Assembly (NCBI RefSeq): GCF_900101825.1
Contig: NZ_FNAG01000001.1
Coordinates: forward strand, 62,001-126,000
Source: Aquimonas voraii
GTDB lineage: Bacteria > Pseudomonadota > Gammaproteobacteria > Xanthomonadales > Xanthomonadaceae
DNA: 64,000 bases
Direction of reading: 5' to 3'
Shown: positions 47,676-55,420 of the stretch, in pieces
Layout of the letters: each line of letters starts with the position of its first letter
How positions within the stretch are numbered: the first letter of the stretch is position 1
Position numbers and translations under genes: made by a program
Notes under the pieces: generated by a model
What the model was told of the DNA's origin: nothing
The model's database searches: none
The model's input: the letters and a program-made list of their open reading frames with translations, nothing else

Positions 47676-48260
47676 TCAACCTGCTGAGTGCGCGTCGCTG
47701 CTGCGCACCTGCACCAGCACCAGCTCGCCGCCGCCTTCGAGCAGCACGCGACCGCGCTCGCCGAACAGGAGGGCGCTGTCGCCTTGGGCGAGGTCGATGC
47801 TGAGCGAAGCCTCGCGCACGCGCGCCTGGCCGCCGGCCAGGTGCAGCAGCCAGCGTTCGCCGGCGCGCGGGAAGAACAGCATGCTGCCCAGCAGCGGGCG
47901 GGCCAGCAGCCTGGCCTCAACGGCTTCGGGGCGGAACATCAGGTTGATGACCTCGCAGGGGCCGTCGATGCATTCGGCGCGAGTGTCGGCAGCCCCCTCG
48001 AAGCGGCAGAGCGCATAAGGCGATTGCAGAGGCGCCGACGCCAAGCCATCGGTATGCAGGCGCAGGCCACCGCCGCGCTGGAGCATCAGCTCGCGCCGAT
48101 ACCCCGGGAAGCTCGAGAACGGTCCATCGGCCTCGATCCGCGCGAGGGAAAACCGCCAGTCCGGCGCCTCGCCCTCGCGCCAGACCTCGCGCGTGCTGCC
48201 GCCACCATTGCGCCAGGCCTGGCGTTCGTAGCGGTGTGCGGGCAGGGCGATCAGGGGCAT
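47676..48260 (-). CDS. hutD: HutD/Ves-family cupin protein
   Basis: A 194-residue HutD-family protein: the start PAHRYERQAWRNGGGSTREVW, then FSLARIEADGPFSSFPGYRRELMLQRGGGLRL and EVINLMFRP are diagnostic. It is a cupin-like fold associated with histidine utilisation in some bacteria and with cold-induced Ves in E. coli; its biochemical role is not settled. No other hut genes are in the window. ATG 48260 gives the family length. Confidence 0.88.
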   Translation of the reverse strand: MPLIALPAHRYERQAWRNGGGSTREVWREGEAPDWRFSLARIEADGPFSSFPGYRRELMLQRGGGLRLHTDGLASAPLQSPYALCRFEGAADTRAECIDGPCEVINLMFRPEAVEARLLARPLLGSMLFFPRAGERWLLHLAGGQARVREASLSIDLAQGDSALLFGERGRVLLEGGGELVLVQVRSSDAHSAG

Positions 48261-48335
48261 GGCTTGGCGGCGAGCGGCGGCATGGCGCAGCAGTGTAGCG
48301 AGCGTGCCTGGGCCCTTCGATCCCACGAAAACGAA

Positions 48336-48357
48336 AGGCCCCGGCGAGCCGGGGCCT
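48336..48357 (-). terminator. Terminator downstream of the ComEA-like gene
   Basis: AGGCCCCGGC and GCCGGGGCCT form a perfect 10-bp stem with a 2-base loop. Read leftward it is followed by TTCGTTTTCG, a usable T-rich tract. About 120 bases separate it from the gene's stop. Confidence 0.75.
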
Positions 48358-48478
48358 CTCTCCTTCCCTTGGAAGTGTCCGCCGCGCGTGCCTACGCGGC
48401 GGGCTCCCCCGGACAGACACCTCCCTGTGTCCGACCGGCGATTTGCGCTGCCGGCATCCACGCCGGGTCGCGGGGCCT

Positions 48479-48778
48479 TCAGCGCGCGGGGGCCGGCGCC
48501 GCCGGGGCGGCGCTGACGATGATCTTGTCGCGGTTCTTCTCGACGGTTGCGAGGCCAATGCCGCGCACTTCCGCCAGCTGGTCGGCGCTGCGGAACGGGC
48601 CGTTCTCGGTGCGGTAGGCGACGATGGCCTCGGCCTTGGCCGGGCCGACGCCGGTCAGGCTGGCGGCGAGGGTGGCGGCGTCGGCGGTGTTGATGTTGAC
48701 CTTGTCGGCGGCGAAGGCCGTGGTGGCCATCAGCAGGGACAGGAACAGGGCGGCGAACAGGCTGGACAGACGATTCAT
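48479..48778 (-). CDS. ComEA-like helix-hairpin-helix DNA-binding protein
   Basis: A 99-residue periplasmic protein: signal peptide (MNRLSSLFAALFLSLLMATTAFA), then a tandem helix-hairpin-helix domain NINTADAATLAASLTGVGPAKAEAIVAYRTENGPFRSADQLAEVRGIG. This matches the ComEA-type DNA-binding module that retains incoming DNA in the periplasm during transformation. Here it is a short, free-standing protein without the N-terminal part of Gram-positive ComEA, as is common in proteobacteria. The tail is Ala/Pro-rich. Confidence 0.9.
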   Translation of the reverse strand: MNRLSSLFAALFLSLLMATTAFAADKVNINTADAATLAASLTGVGPAKAEAIVAYRTENGPFRSADQLAEVRGIGLATVEKNRDKIIVSAAPAAPAPAR

Positions 48779-49045
48779 GGCTTCATCCTCATGGGGTCAG
48801 ATGTCGTGGAATCCCCGGCCAAGCCCCGGGGCGGCCCGGCGCAGCGGCCGGTGGAAACAGTCTCCGCATCCGGCGGCCTCGGTGGCATCGGCGCAGGGCG
48901 CCCTTGCGACTGCGACATCACGCGCGCGAAGGGTCGGAGTTTTCCTACCCCGCTCGGCCGGCCACGCCCACTGCGGCTAAACTGGCGGCCACGCGACCGG
49001 CCCTGGGCACGGCCCGCGCCACGCTTTTCGATTCGAGGAACCACC

Positions 49046-50533
49046 ATGGATTCGCAGCAGGTCGAGCGCTTCGTCAACGGACTCTGGGACGACGAGATCG
49101 TCGGCCAGCTCGTCGAGTACATCCGCATCCCCAACAAGTCGCCGATGTTCGACGCCGACTGGGTCCAGCACGGCTACATGGAGGACGCGGTCAAGTTGAT
49201 GGAGGCTTGGGCACGTCGACAGCCGGTCAAAGGCATGCGGATCGAGGTCGTGCGCCTGCCCGGCCGCACGCCGCTGATCTTCATCGAGATCGCGGGCAGC
49301 GATGCCGGCAACCCCGACACCGTGCTGCTCTACGGCCACCTCGACAAGCAGCCGGAAATGACCGGCTGGGCCGACGACCTCGGCCCCTGGAAGCCGGTGA
49401 TCAAAGGCGACAAGCTGTTCGGCCGCGGCGGCGCCGACGATGGCTACGCCCTGTTCGGCTCGCTGGCCGCGATCATGGCCCTGCAGCAGCAGGGCCGGCC
49501 GCACGCGCGCTGCGTGATCCTCATCGAGGCCTGCGAGGAGTCCGGCAGCTACGACCTGCCGCACTACGTCGATCATCTGGCCCAGCGCATCGGCAAGCCC
49601 TCGCTGGTGGTCTGCCTGGACTCCGGTTGCGGCAACTACGAGCAACTGTGGTGTACCACCTCGCTGCGCGGCCTGGCTGGCGGCAATCTGAAGGTCAGCG
49701 TGCTGGAGGAAGGCGTGCACTCGGGCGATGCCTCGGGCGTGGTGCCGTCAAGTTTCCGCATCCTGCGTCAGCTGCTGTCTCGGCTCGAGGATGAAGTCAG
49801 CGGCCGCATCCGCGCCGAGGAACTCTTCGTCGAGATCCCGGCCGAGCGCATCGAGCAGGCCAAGCGCGCCGCTGGCGTGCTCGATCGCGAGATCTGGGCC
49901 AAGTTCCCCTTCCTGCCCGGCATGTCGCCGATGCACAGCGAGCTGCACGAGCTGGTGTTGAACCGCACCTGGCGTCCGGCGCTGTCGGTCACCGGCGTCG
50001 AAGGCATGCCGCCCCTGTCGAATGCCGGCAACGTGCTGCGTCCGCATACGGCGGTGAAGCTGTCCCTGCGTCTGCCGCCGACGCTGGATGGCGACAAGGC
50101 CGGCAAGGCCCTGCGCAAGCTGCTTCTCGACAACCCGCCCTACGGTGCCAAGGTCGAGTTCGAGCTGGAGAAGAGCAGCACCGGTTGGAACGCGCCCAGC
50201 CAGTCGCACTGGCTGAACCACGCCATCGAGCACGCCTCGCAGGCGGCCTTCGGCAAGCCGGCCATGTACATGGGCGAGGGTGGAACCATTCCCTTCATGG
50301 GCATGCTCGGCGAGAAGTTCCCCGGCGCGCAGTTCATGATCACCGGCGTGCTGGGCCCGCACTCGAATGCGCACGGTCCGAACGAATTCCTGCACATCCC
50401 CACCGGCAAGCGCGTCACTGCGGCGGTGGCGCATGTGATCGCCGAGCACTACGAGGCCAGCGCCCGCGGCGAGACCACCCAGGTCGGCGTGGCTTCGGGC
50501 GACACCCGCTTCGGCAACCACGGCTGCTGCTGA
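49046..50533 (+). CDS. M20-family dipeptidase
   Basis: A 495-residue cytosolic di-zinc peptidase of the carnosinase/CNDP-like M20 group. Metal-site motifs: LLYGHLDKQPE (H98, D100), GRGGADDG, EACEESGS (catalytic and ligand Glu), CLDSGCG and the final His in HGPNEFLHI. A lid/dimerisation domain lies between (about 220-370). ATG 49046 follows GAGGAA 6 bases away; the frame is open upstream but reads as noncoding. Substrates are probably dipeptides; exact preference is unknown. Confidence 0.9.
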   Translation: MDSQQVERFVNGLWDDEIVGQLVEYIRIPNKSPMFDADWVQHGYMEDAVKLMEAWARRQPVKGMRIEVVRLPGRTPLIFIEIAGSDAGNPDTVLLYGHLDKQPEMTGWADDLGPWKPVIKGDKLFGRGGADDGYALFGSLAAIMALQQQGRPHARCVILIEACEESGSYDLPHYVDHLAQRIGKPSLVVCLDSGCGNYEQLWCTTSLRGLAGGNLKVSVLEEGVHSGDASGVVPSSFRILRQLLSRLEDEVSGRIRAEELFVEIPAERIEQAKRAAGVLDREIWAKFPFLPGMSPMHSELHELVLNRTWRPALSVTGVEGMPPLSNAGNVLRPHTAVKLSLRLPPTLDGDKAGKALRKLLLDNPPYGAKVEFELEKSSTGWNAPSQSHWLNHAIEHASQAAFGKPAMYMGEGGTIPFMGMLGEKFPGAQFMITGVLGPHSNAHGPNEFLHIPTGKRVTAAVAHVIAEHYEASARGETTQVGVASGDTRFGNHGCC

Positions 50534-50601
50534 TCGAGCCCTCAGGCCCCGGCTGCGCTCGCGCTCCGGGGCCATCCATCCACATGCAGGCGAGGTGAGT
50601 C

Positions 50602-50850
50602 ATGAGCATTCTGTGGACGCTGCTGATCGGGTTCGTGATCGGGCTGGTGGCACGCTTCCTGAAACCCGGCCCGCAGAAGCTGGGCCTCATCCTGACCACG
50701 GTGCTCGGCATCGCCGGCGCCTTTGTCGGCAGTTTCATCGGCCAGACGCTGGGCCTGTACCAACCCGGTCAGGCGGCCGGCTTCATCATGTCGGTGATCG
50801 GCGCCATCATCGTGCTCGCCGTCTGGGGCGCGCTCAGCAAAGGAAAGTGA
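50602..50850 (+). CDS. GlsB/YeaQ/YmgE-family small membrane protein
   Basis: An 82-residue protein with three hydrophobic helices and the Gly-rich pattern LLIGFVIGLVARFLKPG ... GLILTTVLGIAGAFVGSFIG. Members are often induced by general stress; their function is unknown. GAGGTGAG stands before the ATG. The next gene starts at or within a few bases of its stop. Confidence 0.9.
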   Translation: MSILWTLLIGFVIGLVARFLKPGPQKLGLILTTVLGIAGAFVGSFIGQTLGLYQPGQAAGFIMSVIGAIIVLAVWGALSKGK

Positions 50851-51398
50851 AAGTCGTGAACAGTCTGCGTGCTGTGTTGCTTGCTCCGCTGCTGGTCGCG
50901 CTGGCGGCCTGTGGCTTTTCCGAAACGCCGTCGCCCTCGACTGCCGAGGCTCCCGCGCCCGCAGCGCCTGCCGCGGATGTCGTGGCAGCTGCGGCGCCCG
51001 CCGTGGCGCAGGTGCTGGAGCCCGGCAAGTCCTGGGCCCTGGTCGAAGCCTCGGACGACACCTTGATGAGTGCCGCCGCCGAAGCGGGCATCTTCATCGA
51101 GGTGCAGGACGCGCGCATCGTCGGCTACGGCGGCTGCAACCGCTTCAGCGTGCCGCTGCAGCGCGGCGAGGGCAGCAGCATCAAGCTTGAGGCGGTGGTC
51201 GCCAGCAAGCGCGCCTGTGCCTCGGAGGCGCTGAACACCGCCGAGCAGACCTTCCTGCAGACCTTGGGGGCGGCCCAGAGCTTCGAGCTCCGTGAGGAGG
51301 GGTTGTACCTGCGTACCGCGGACGGCGCCGAGCTGAAGTTCAGTGCGGGTCGACCCGGTGGTGTGGAAGGCGAGGCCTCGCAGGCCGAGGGCACATGA
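50847..51398 (+). CDS. META-domain lipoprotein
   Basis: About 183 residues: a lipoprotein signal with lipobox LAAC, an Ala/Pro linker, and a META (HslJ-like) domain (WALVEASDD ... IVGYGGCNRFSVPLQ ... ASKRACASEALNTAEQTFLQTL ... LYLRTADGAELKF). META proteins are periplasmic or outer-membrane; HslJ is linked to novobiocin resistance. Two GTG starts are possible: 50847, overlapping the previous stop, and 50856, better placed for the AGGAAA; I list the first. The stop overlaps the SET gene (ATGA). Confidence 0.8.
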   Translation: MKVVNSLRAVLLAPLLVALAACGFSETPSPSTAEAPAPAAPAADVVAAAAPAVAQVLEPGKSWALVEASDDTLMSAAAEAGIFIEVQDARIVGYGGCNRFSVPLQRGEGSSIKLEAVVASKRACASEALNTAEQTFLQTLGAAQSFELREEGLYLRTADGAELKFSAGRPGGVEGEASQAEGT

Positions 51399-51862
51399 GC
51401 CGCCGCATTCAACAGCGCCGCTCGCGCATCCACGGCAACGGCGTGTTCGCCGCCGCCGACCTTCCGGCCGGCACCCGCCTGATCGAGTACAAGGGCCTGC
51501 GCCGCACGCACGAGGACGCCGACGCGCTCTACGGCGACAGCCTCGACACCGGCCACACCTTCCTGTTCACCTTGAACGACGACTACCTGATCGACGCCAA
51601 TGTCGACGGCAACGTCGCCCGCTGGATCAACCACAGCTGCGCGCCCAATTGCCAGGCCGTGCTGGAGGAAGACCCCAAGGGCGATCCGCAGCGCGATCGT
51701 GTCTTCATCGAAAGCCTGCGCGACATCAAAGTGGGCGAAGAGCTGACCTACAACTACGGCATCCGGCTGTCAGTGCCGCACACCGCCAAGCTCAAGAAGC
51801 AGTGGGCCTGCCGCTGCGGCGTGGCCGAGTGCACGGGGACGATGCTGCAGCCGAAGGGCTGA
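51395..51862 (+). CDS. SET-domain protein lysine methyltransferase
   Basis: A 155-residue protein that is almost only a SET domain: RRSRIHGNGVFAAADLPAGTRLIEYKG at the N-terminus, the SAM/pseudoknot motif WINHSCAPNCQAV, GEELTYNYG with the catalytic Tyr, and a post-SET zinc tail CRCGVAECTG. These are the key residues of active SET enzymes. SET proteins methylate lysines, mostly of histones in eukaryotes; bacterial targets are largely unknown. It overlaps the META gene by 4 bp. Confidence 0.9.
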   Translation: MSRRIQQRRSRIHGNGVFAAADLPAGTRLIEYKGLRRTHEDADALYGDSLDTGHTFLFTLNDDYLIDANVDGNVARWINHSCAPNCQAVLEEDPKGDPQRDRVFIESLRDIKVGEELTYNYGIRLSVPHTAKLKKQWACRCGVAECTGTMLQPKG

Positions 51863-51892
51863 GCGTCAGCGAACGCAGGCGGCGCTGTCGCC

Positions 51893-52732
51893 TCAAAGCT
51901 CGATGTGATCCACCCCGCGCCAGGCGTCCAGTGCTTCCTGCACCGTCTGCAATGCGGGTGTGATCGGTTCGGCATGCAGGCGCTCGCGCTCCAGGCCTTC
52001 GACGTGGCCGAACAGGGCTTGGCGCAGGGCGTCGAGGCCGAACACGCGCTGCAGCAGGTCGGCCAGCAGGCGCTCGAATTCGCCGGGCGTGGGGCTGATG
52101 CACAGTTGATCGAACAGCGCGGACAGCGCCGCGAACAGCGACAGGGCCTCCGGGCCGAGGCCGTGGTCTTCAGGCCGGTAGTCGAGGTGGGCGCGTTCGG
52201 CGTCGGTCCAGACCCGGTAGGACAGCCGCGCCAGCGAGTGGTACAGCGGCCCGTCGCTGATCAGCGCCACCAGCAGACGCCCACGATGGGCCAGCACGCT
52301 GCCGGCGGCGCTGGTCCATTCGCCGCTGCGCAGGAAGTCGGTGAGCTTCAGCTGTTCGGCGAAGGGGGCGGCCTGCAGCTGGTCGAATATCAGCAGGCTG
52401 CGCTCGCTTTCGGAAAACGCACAGGCCTCGGTGATGCAGCGCTCGAAGGCGCGCAGGGGTGCTTCAGGGGGTGCCAGGCTGCCGTCCTCCAGCTGCACCG
52501 GCAGCAGCACGGGCGCCGGCTCGGCCTGGCTGAAGTCGTGGTAGAGCACGTGCGGATACTCGAGCGCCGCCCCCAGCGCGTTGGCGAAGGCGGTTTTGCG
52601 CCGACCCGCGCTGCCGTCCACATGCAGACAGCGCACGTGATCGATCTTCGCGGCGAACATGCAGTCCAGCGCGAAGCCGTAGTCGGTGTTGCTTTCGAAG
52701 CCGTGCAGGGCCAGTGAGCGGCGCAGGTTCAT
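51893..52732 (-). CDS. Uncharacterised protein with degenerate P-loop-like segment
   Basis: A 279-residue protein that I cannot assign to a family. LHVDGSAGRRKTAFANALG (about 37-55) resembles a Walker A loop but has RRKT where GK(T/S) is needed, and SERSLLIFDQLQ (about 108-119) resembles a Walker B strand. The layout suggests an AAA/STAND-like ATPase fold that may have lost ATP hydrolysis. The C-terminal half is helical. The open frame is clean and the codon usage fits its neighbours, so it is likely a real gene. It converges with the SET gene. Confidence 0.65.
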   Translation of the reverse strand: MNLRRSLALHGFESNTDYGFALDCMFAAKIDHVRCLHVDGSAGRRKTAFANALGAALEYPHVLYHDFSQAEPAPVLLPVQLEDGSLAPPEAPLRAFERCITEACAFSESERSLLIFDQLQAAPFAEQLKLTDFLRSGEWTSAAGSVLAHRGRLLVALISDGPLYHSLARLSYRVWTDAERAHLDYRPEDHGLGPEALSLFAALSALFDQLCISPTPGEFERLLADLLQRVFGLDALRQALFGHVEGLERERLHAEPITPALQTVQEALDAWRGVDHIEL

Positions 52733-52860
52733 GGCGACCGGAGCATTCGCGCGACGCCCACGGAACGGGGCGGCGCGAGTCTAGCAATTGCGGCTGGACG
52801 CGCTGTCTCGCGTCGGCTGTGTCGGCAGGAAGGGCCCGACGAGTGGGGCTCGCCTGTGAT

Positions 52861-53658
52861 TCAACGCCCCAGGTCGGCTTCCAGCACGGCAGCCAGCCGG
52901 GCGGCGGCGAGGCGCATCTGCGCTTCCGCCACCGGCCGGCTGCGCTCGACGTAGCTGCGGTCGATGAAGCGCTTCTCGGGATAGATCCGGGCGGATTCGA
53001 TCAGCGCGCAGGACTGCTCGGCCCAGCGCGCGGCGGCGCCGCGGCCGACGCCGCCGTCCTCGGGCAGGGTTTCGCGGCTCAGGCGCTGCACCAGAGCAGG
53101 ACGGTCCAGCTCCAGGGTGTCGACCAGCATTCCGTCCCACAGCGCGTGCAGATTCGAGCCCATGCGATTGAAGCGGATCTGGGTGTCATTGCCGCCGCGG
53201 TCGAAGCCGTAGCCGGCGTGCAGAGGCTGGTGGATGTCGCCGACGAGGTGGGTCACGAATTTCAGCGCCTCGCTGCGCTGCCCGCGCGGGCTGGAGGCAT
53301 TCCTCAGCACGGCGCGCTGGGCTTCGAGCGCGGCGACGATGCACTGGCCGTCGGCGCAGTCGCGGCGGGGCCGGTAGCGGCAGTCGCCTTCGGGGAAGTT
53401 CACGAAATGCCAGCGCGCGGTGTGGCGCCAAGCCTCTTCGCTGCGGACCTCGTCGGGCCAGGTCGAGACGGCCGCCAGCGAGTTCGAGGGTTCGTTCTTG
53501 AGCAGCTCACGCACGGCAGCCAAGGCAGGCGCCGAGAGCTGTTGCTCGGCCAGCTCGCCGATGGTCTGGTGGCCCTTGAAGTTCCAGGCGGCCGCATCGG
53601 GGGGGGCTGCGAGTCCCAGCAGAATGAGGGTGACAGTGAGGCGGAACGCAGACAGCAT
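52861..53658 (-). CDS. Secreted S1/P1-type nuclease
   Basis: A 265-residue zinc nuclease. Signal cleavage after Ala24 would expose Trp25 as the new N-terminus (WNFKGH), and the N-terminal Trp is a zinc ligand in this family. Other zinc-site motifs: His in GHQTIGELA, STWPDEV, ARWHFVNFP, FVTHLVGDIHQPLHAG and GNDTQ ... NLHALWDGML. It is expected to degrade single-stranded DNA and RNA in the periplasm or medium. All expected ligands appear present. Confidence 0.93.
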   Translation of the reverse strand: MLSAFRLTVTLILLGLAAPPDAAAWNFKGHQTIGELAEQQLSAPALAAVRELLKNEPSNSLAAVSTWPDEVRSEEAWRHTARWHFVNFPEGDCRYRPRRDCADGQCIVAALEAQRAVLRNASSPRGQRSEALKFVTHLVGDIHQPLHAGYGFDRGGNDTQIRFNRMGSNLHALWDGMLVDTLELDRPALVQRLSRETLPEDGGVGRGAAARWAEQSCALIESARIYPEKRFIDRSYVERSRPVAEAQMRLAAARLAAVLEADLGR

Positions 53659-53999
53659 CGGAGCTCATCGAAACAGGGTCTGGGCAGTCTGACAGGACGG
53701 ACTCATCCCGTCTTCAACAGTCGGTGAACTGCCAATGCGGGACGCCGAAGCAGTGCGCTCCGCGGAACGCTTTCAGTCGCTGTCTGCGCGCAGCGCCTGC
53801 CTGTCTCAGGCTCTGGCGGCGGCTACCGCGATGCAATGGCTGTGGCTGGCCCGTGCGGCGCCGTCCGGGCCGCAGGCTACCCCACGGCAGGCGCTCGATC
53901 GAAATGTGAGGGCGCGAGCACTACACTAGCGCGCTTGGCCGGGCCCGCCCCGGCTGTATTCCCGCCCCTGGCATCCACGCCCTCACGAGGATTCAAGCA
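53659..53999 (+). other. 341-base gap upstream of gapA
   Basis: Between the divergent nuclease and gapA genes. Short open frames (53735-53929) look like noncoding sequence. It contains the probable gapA promoter and a GAGG ribosome site at 53987-53990. Confidence 0.6.
53899..53927 (+). promoter_or_regulatory. Candidate gapA promoter
   Basis: TCGAAA (53899-53904), 17 bases, TACACT (53922-53927). Each box matches consensus at four of six positions. The predicted leader is about 65 bases. Confidence 0.45.
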
Positions 54000-55013
54000 A
54001 TGACGATCAAGGTCGCGATCAACGGTTATGGCCGCATCGGCCGCAATGTGCTGCGCGCGCTGTACGAGGCCAAGCGCACCAACGAGATCCAGATCGTCGC
54101 GATCAACGACCTGGGCGACGCCGAGACCAATGCCCACCTGACCCAGTACGACACCGCCCACGGCCGCTTCCCGGGCGAGGTCTCGGTCGACGGCGGTGAC
54201 CTGATCGTCAACGGCGACCGCATCAAGGTCTTCGCCGAGCGCGACCCGGCCAAGCTGCCCTGGGGCGCGCACGGCGTCGACGTGGTGTTCGAGTGCACCG
54301 GCCTGTTCACCAGCAAGGCCAAGGCCGCGGCCCACATCGCCGGCGGCGCCAAGAAGGTGATCATCTCGGCGCCGGGCGGCAGCGACGTCGACGGCACCTT
54401 CGTGTTCGGCGTCAACCACGACCAGCTGAAGGCCTCGCACGAGGTCATCAGCAACGCCAGCTGCACCACCAACTGCCTGGCGCCGCTGGCCAAGGTGCTG
54501 CACGACGTGGTCGGCATCGAGCACGGCCTGATGACCACCATCCACGCCTACACCAATGACCAGGTGCTGACCGACGTCTACCACTCGGACCTGCGTCGCG
54601 CCCGCTCGGCCACGATGAGCCAGATCCCGACCAAGACCGGCGCGGCCGCCGCGGTCGGCCTGGTGCTGCCGGAGCTGAACGGCAAGCTGGACGGCTTCGC
54701 CATGCGCGTGCCGACCATCAACGTTTCGGTGGTCGACCTGTCCTTCGTGGCCAAGCGCGCGACCAGCAAGGACGAGATCGACAGCGCCGTCCGCGCCGCC
54801 GCCGAGGGGCCGCTGAAGGGCATTCTCGGCATCAACACCAAGCCGCTGGTCAGCGTGGACTTCAACCACAACCCGCACAGCTCGGTTTACGACGCCACCC
54901 AGACCCGCGTCATGCAGGGCACCCTGGTCAAGGTGCTCAGCTGGTACGACAACGAGTGGGGCTTCTCCAACCGCATGCTGGACATGGCCATCGCCCTGAT
55001 GGCGGCCAAGTAA
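54000..55013 (+). CDS. gapA: Glyceraldehyde-3-phosphate dehydrogenase
   Basis: Glycolytic enzyme of 337 residues. NAD-binding [14 protein letters not shown] at the N-terminus, [20 protein letters not shown], the active-site Cys155 in [12 protein letters not shown], His in [10 protein letters not shown] and the C-terminal [15 protein letters not shown]. Asp rather than a small residue after strand 2 (INDLGD) suggests NAD dependence. GAGG lies 9 bases before the ATG. Codon use is strongly biased to C/G-ending codons, fitting high expression. Confidence 0.97.
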   Translation: MTIKVAINGYGRIGRNVLRALYEAKRTNEIQIVAINDLGDAETNAHLTQYDTAHGRFPGEVSVDGGDLIVNGDRIKVFAERDPAKLPWGAHGVDVVFECTGLFTSKAKAAAHIAGGAKKVIISAPGGSDVDGTFVFGVNHDQLKASHEVISNASCTTNCLAPLAKVLHDVVGIEHGLMTTIHAYTNDQVLTDVYHSDLRRARSATMSQIPTKTGAAAAVGLVLPELNGKLDGFAMRVPTINVSVVDLSFVAKRATSKDEIDSAVRAAAEGPLKGILGINTKPLVSVDFNHNPHSSVYDATQTRVMQGTLVKVLSWYDNEWGFSNRMLDMAIALMAAK

Positions 55014-55038
55014 GCACCTGCAAGCGACGAACGAACGC

Positions 55039-55070
55039 GCGAACGCCCACCCCGAGCGGTGGGCGTTCGC
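55039..55070 (+). terminator. gapA terminator hairpin
   Basis: GCGAACGCCCACC and GGTGGGCGTTCGC form a perfect 13-bp stem with a 6-base loop, 25 bases after the stop. The T tract is weak (GTGTCT). Confidence 0.7.
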
Positions 55071-55209
55071 GTGTCTGCGGCGCACTTGGAAGCACGCAGA
55101 AGTGGCGGCTTGCCGTAAGTGCGGTCCGTGAGGGTCTGGGCTCTGTCATGGGAGCAAGCCGCCTCCACGAAACCAGATTCCTGCTCAGCTCCGCCAAGGC
55201 CGGCTTTTT

Positions 55210-55285
55210 GTAGGAGCGAGCTTGCTCGCGACCCGTTCTGGCGAGAGAGGGCGCAGGCTGCGGTCGCCTGCAAGCAGGCTCCTAC
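55210..55285. repeat. REP-like inverted doublet
   Basis: GTAGGAGCGAGCTTGCTCGC (with its own internal palindrome GCGAGCTTGCTCGC) at 55210-55229 is matched in inverse orientation by a relative ending in GCAGGCTCCTAC (55274-55285). The outer GTAGGAGC and GCTCCTAC are exact complements. This is the known REP/BIME style of Pseudomonas and Xanthomonas, mobilised by RAYT transposases; none is encoded here. Confidence 0.8.
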
Positions 55286-55420
55286 AGAGAGCACGAGCGG
55301 ACGAATGCAGCTCTCATCACGAATAGCTGCACTGCGATATCACGCCGGGACGCTCTCAGTTGAAGCCGCGCGGGGCTGCGAATCCCAAATCCCGAATTCC
55401 CAATCCCGGCTCTTGGCGCC

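Larger units (their letters stand above)
55014..55420. other. 407-base repeat-rich gap after gapA
   Basis: Holds the gapA hairpin, GCGGCTTGC (55104-55112) with its complement GCAAGCCGC about 40 bases later, the GTAGGAGC doublet and a degenerate ATCCC-type repeat (55383-55410). No gene is seen. Confidence 0.7.

Noticed and set aside
48358-48478. Small RNA in the hairpin-rich gap downstream of the ComEA-like gene
   Set aside because: Several short inverted repeats occur (for example GGACA ... TGTCC), but there is no promoter or conserved fold to support an RNA gene.
53735-53929. Small ORFs upstream of gapA
   Set aside because: No ribosome site, no protein-like pattern, and the region overlaps the likely gapA promoter.
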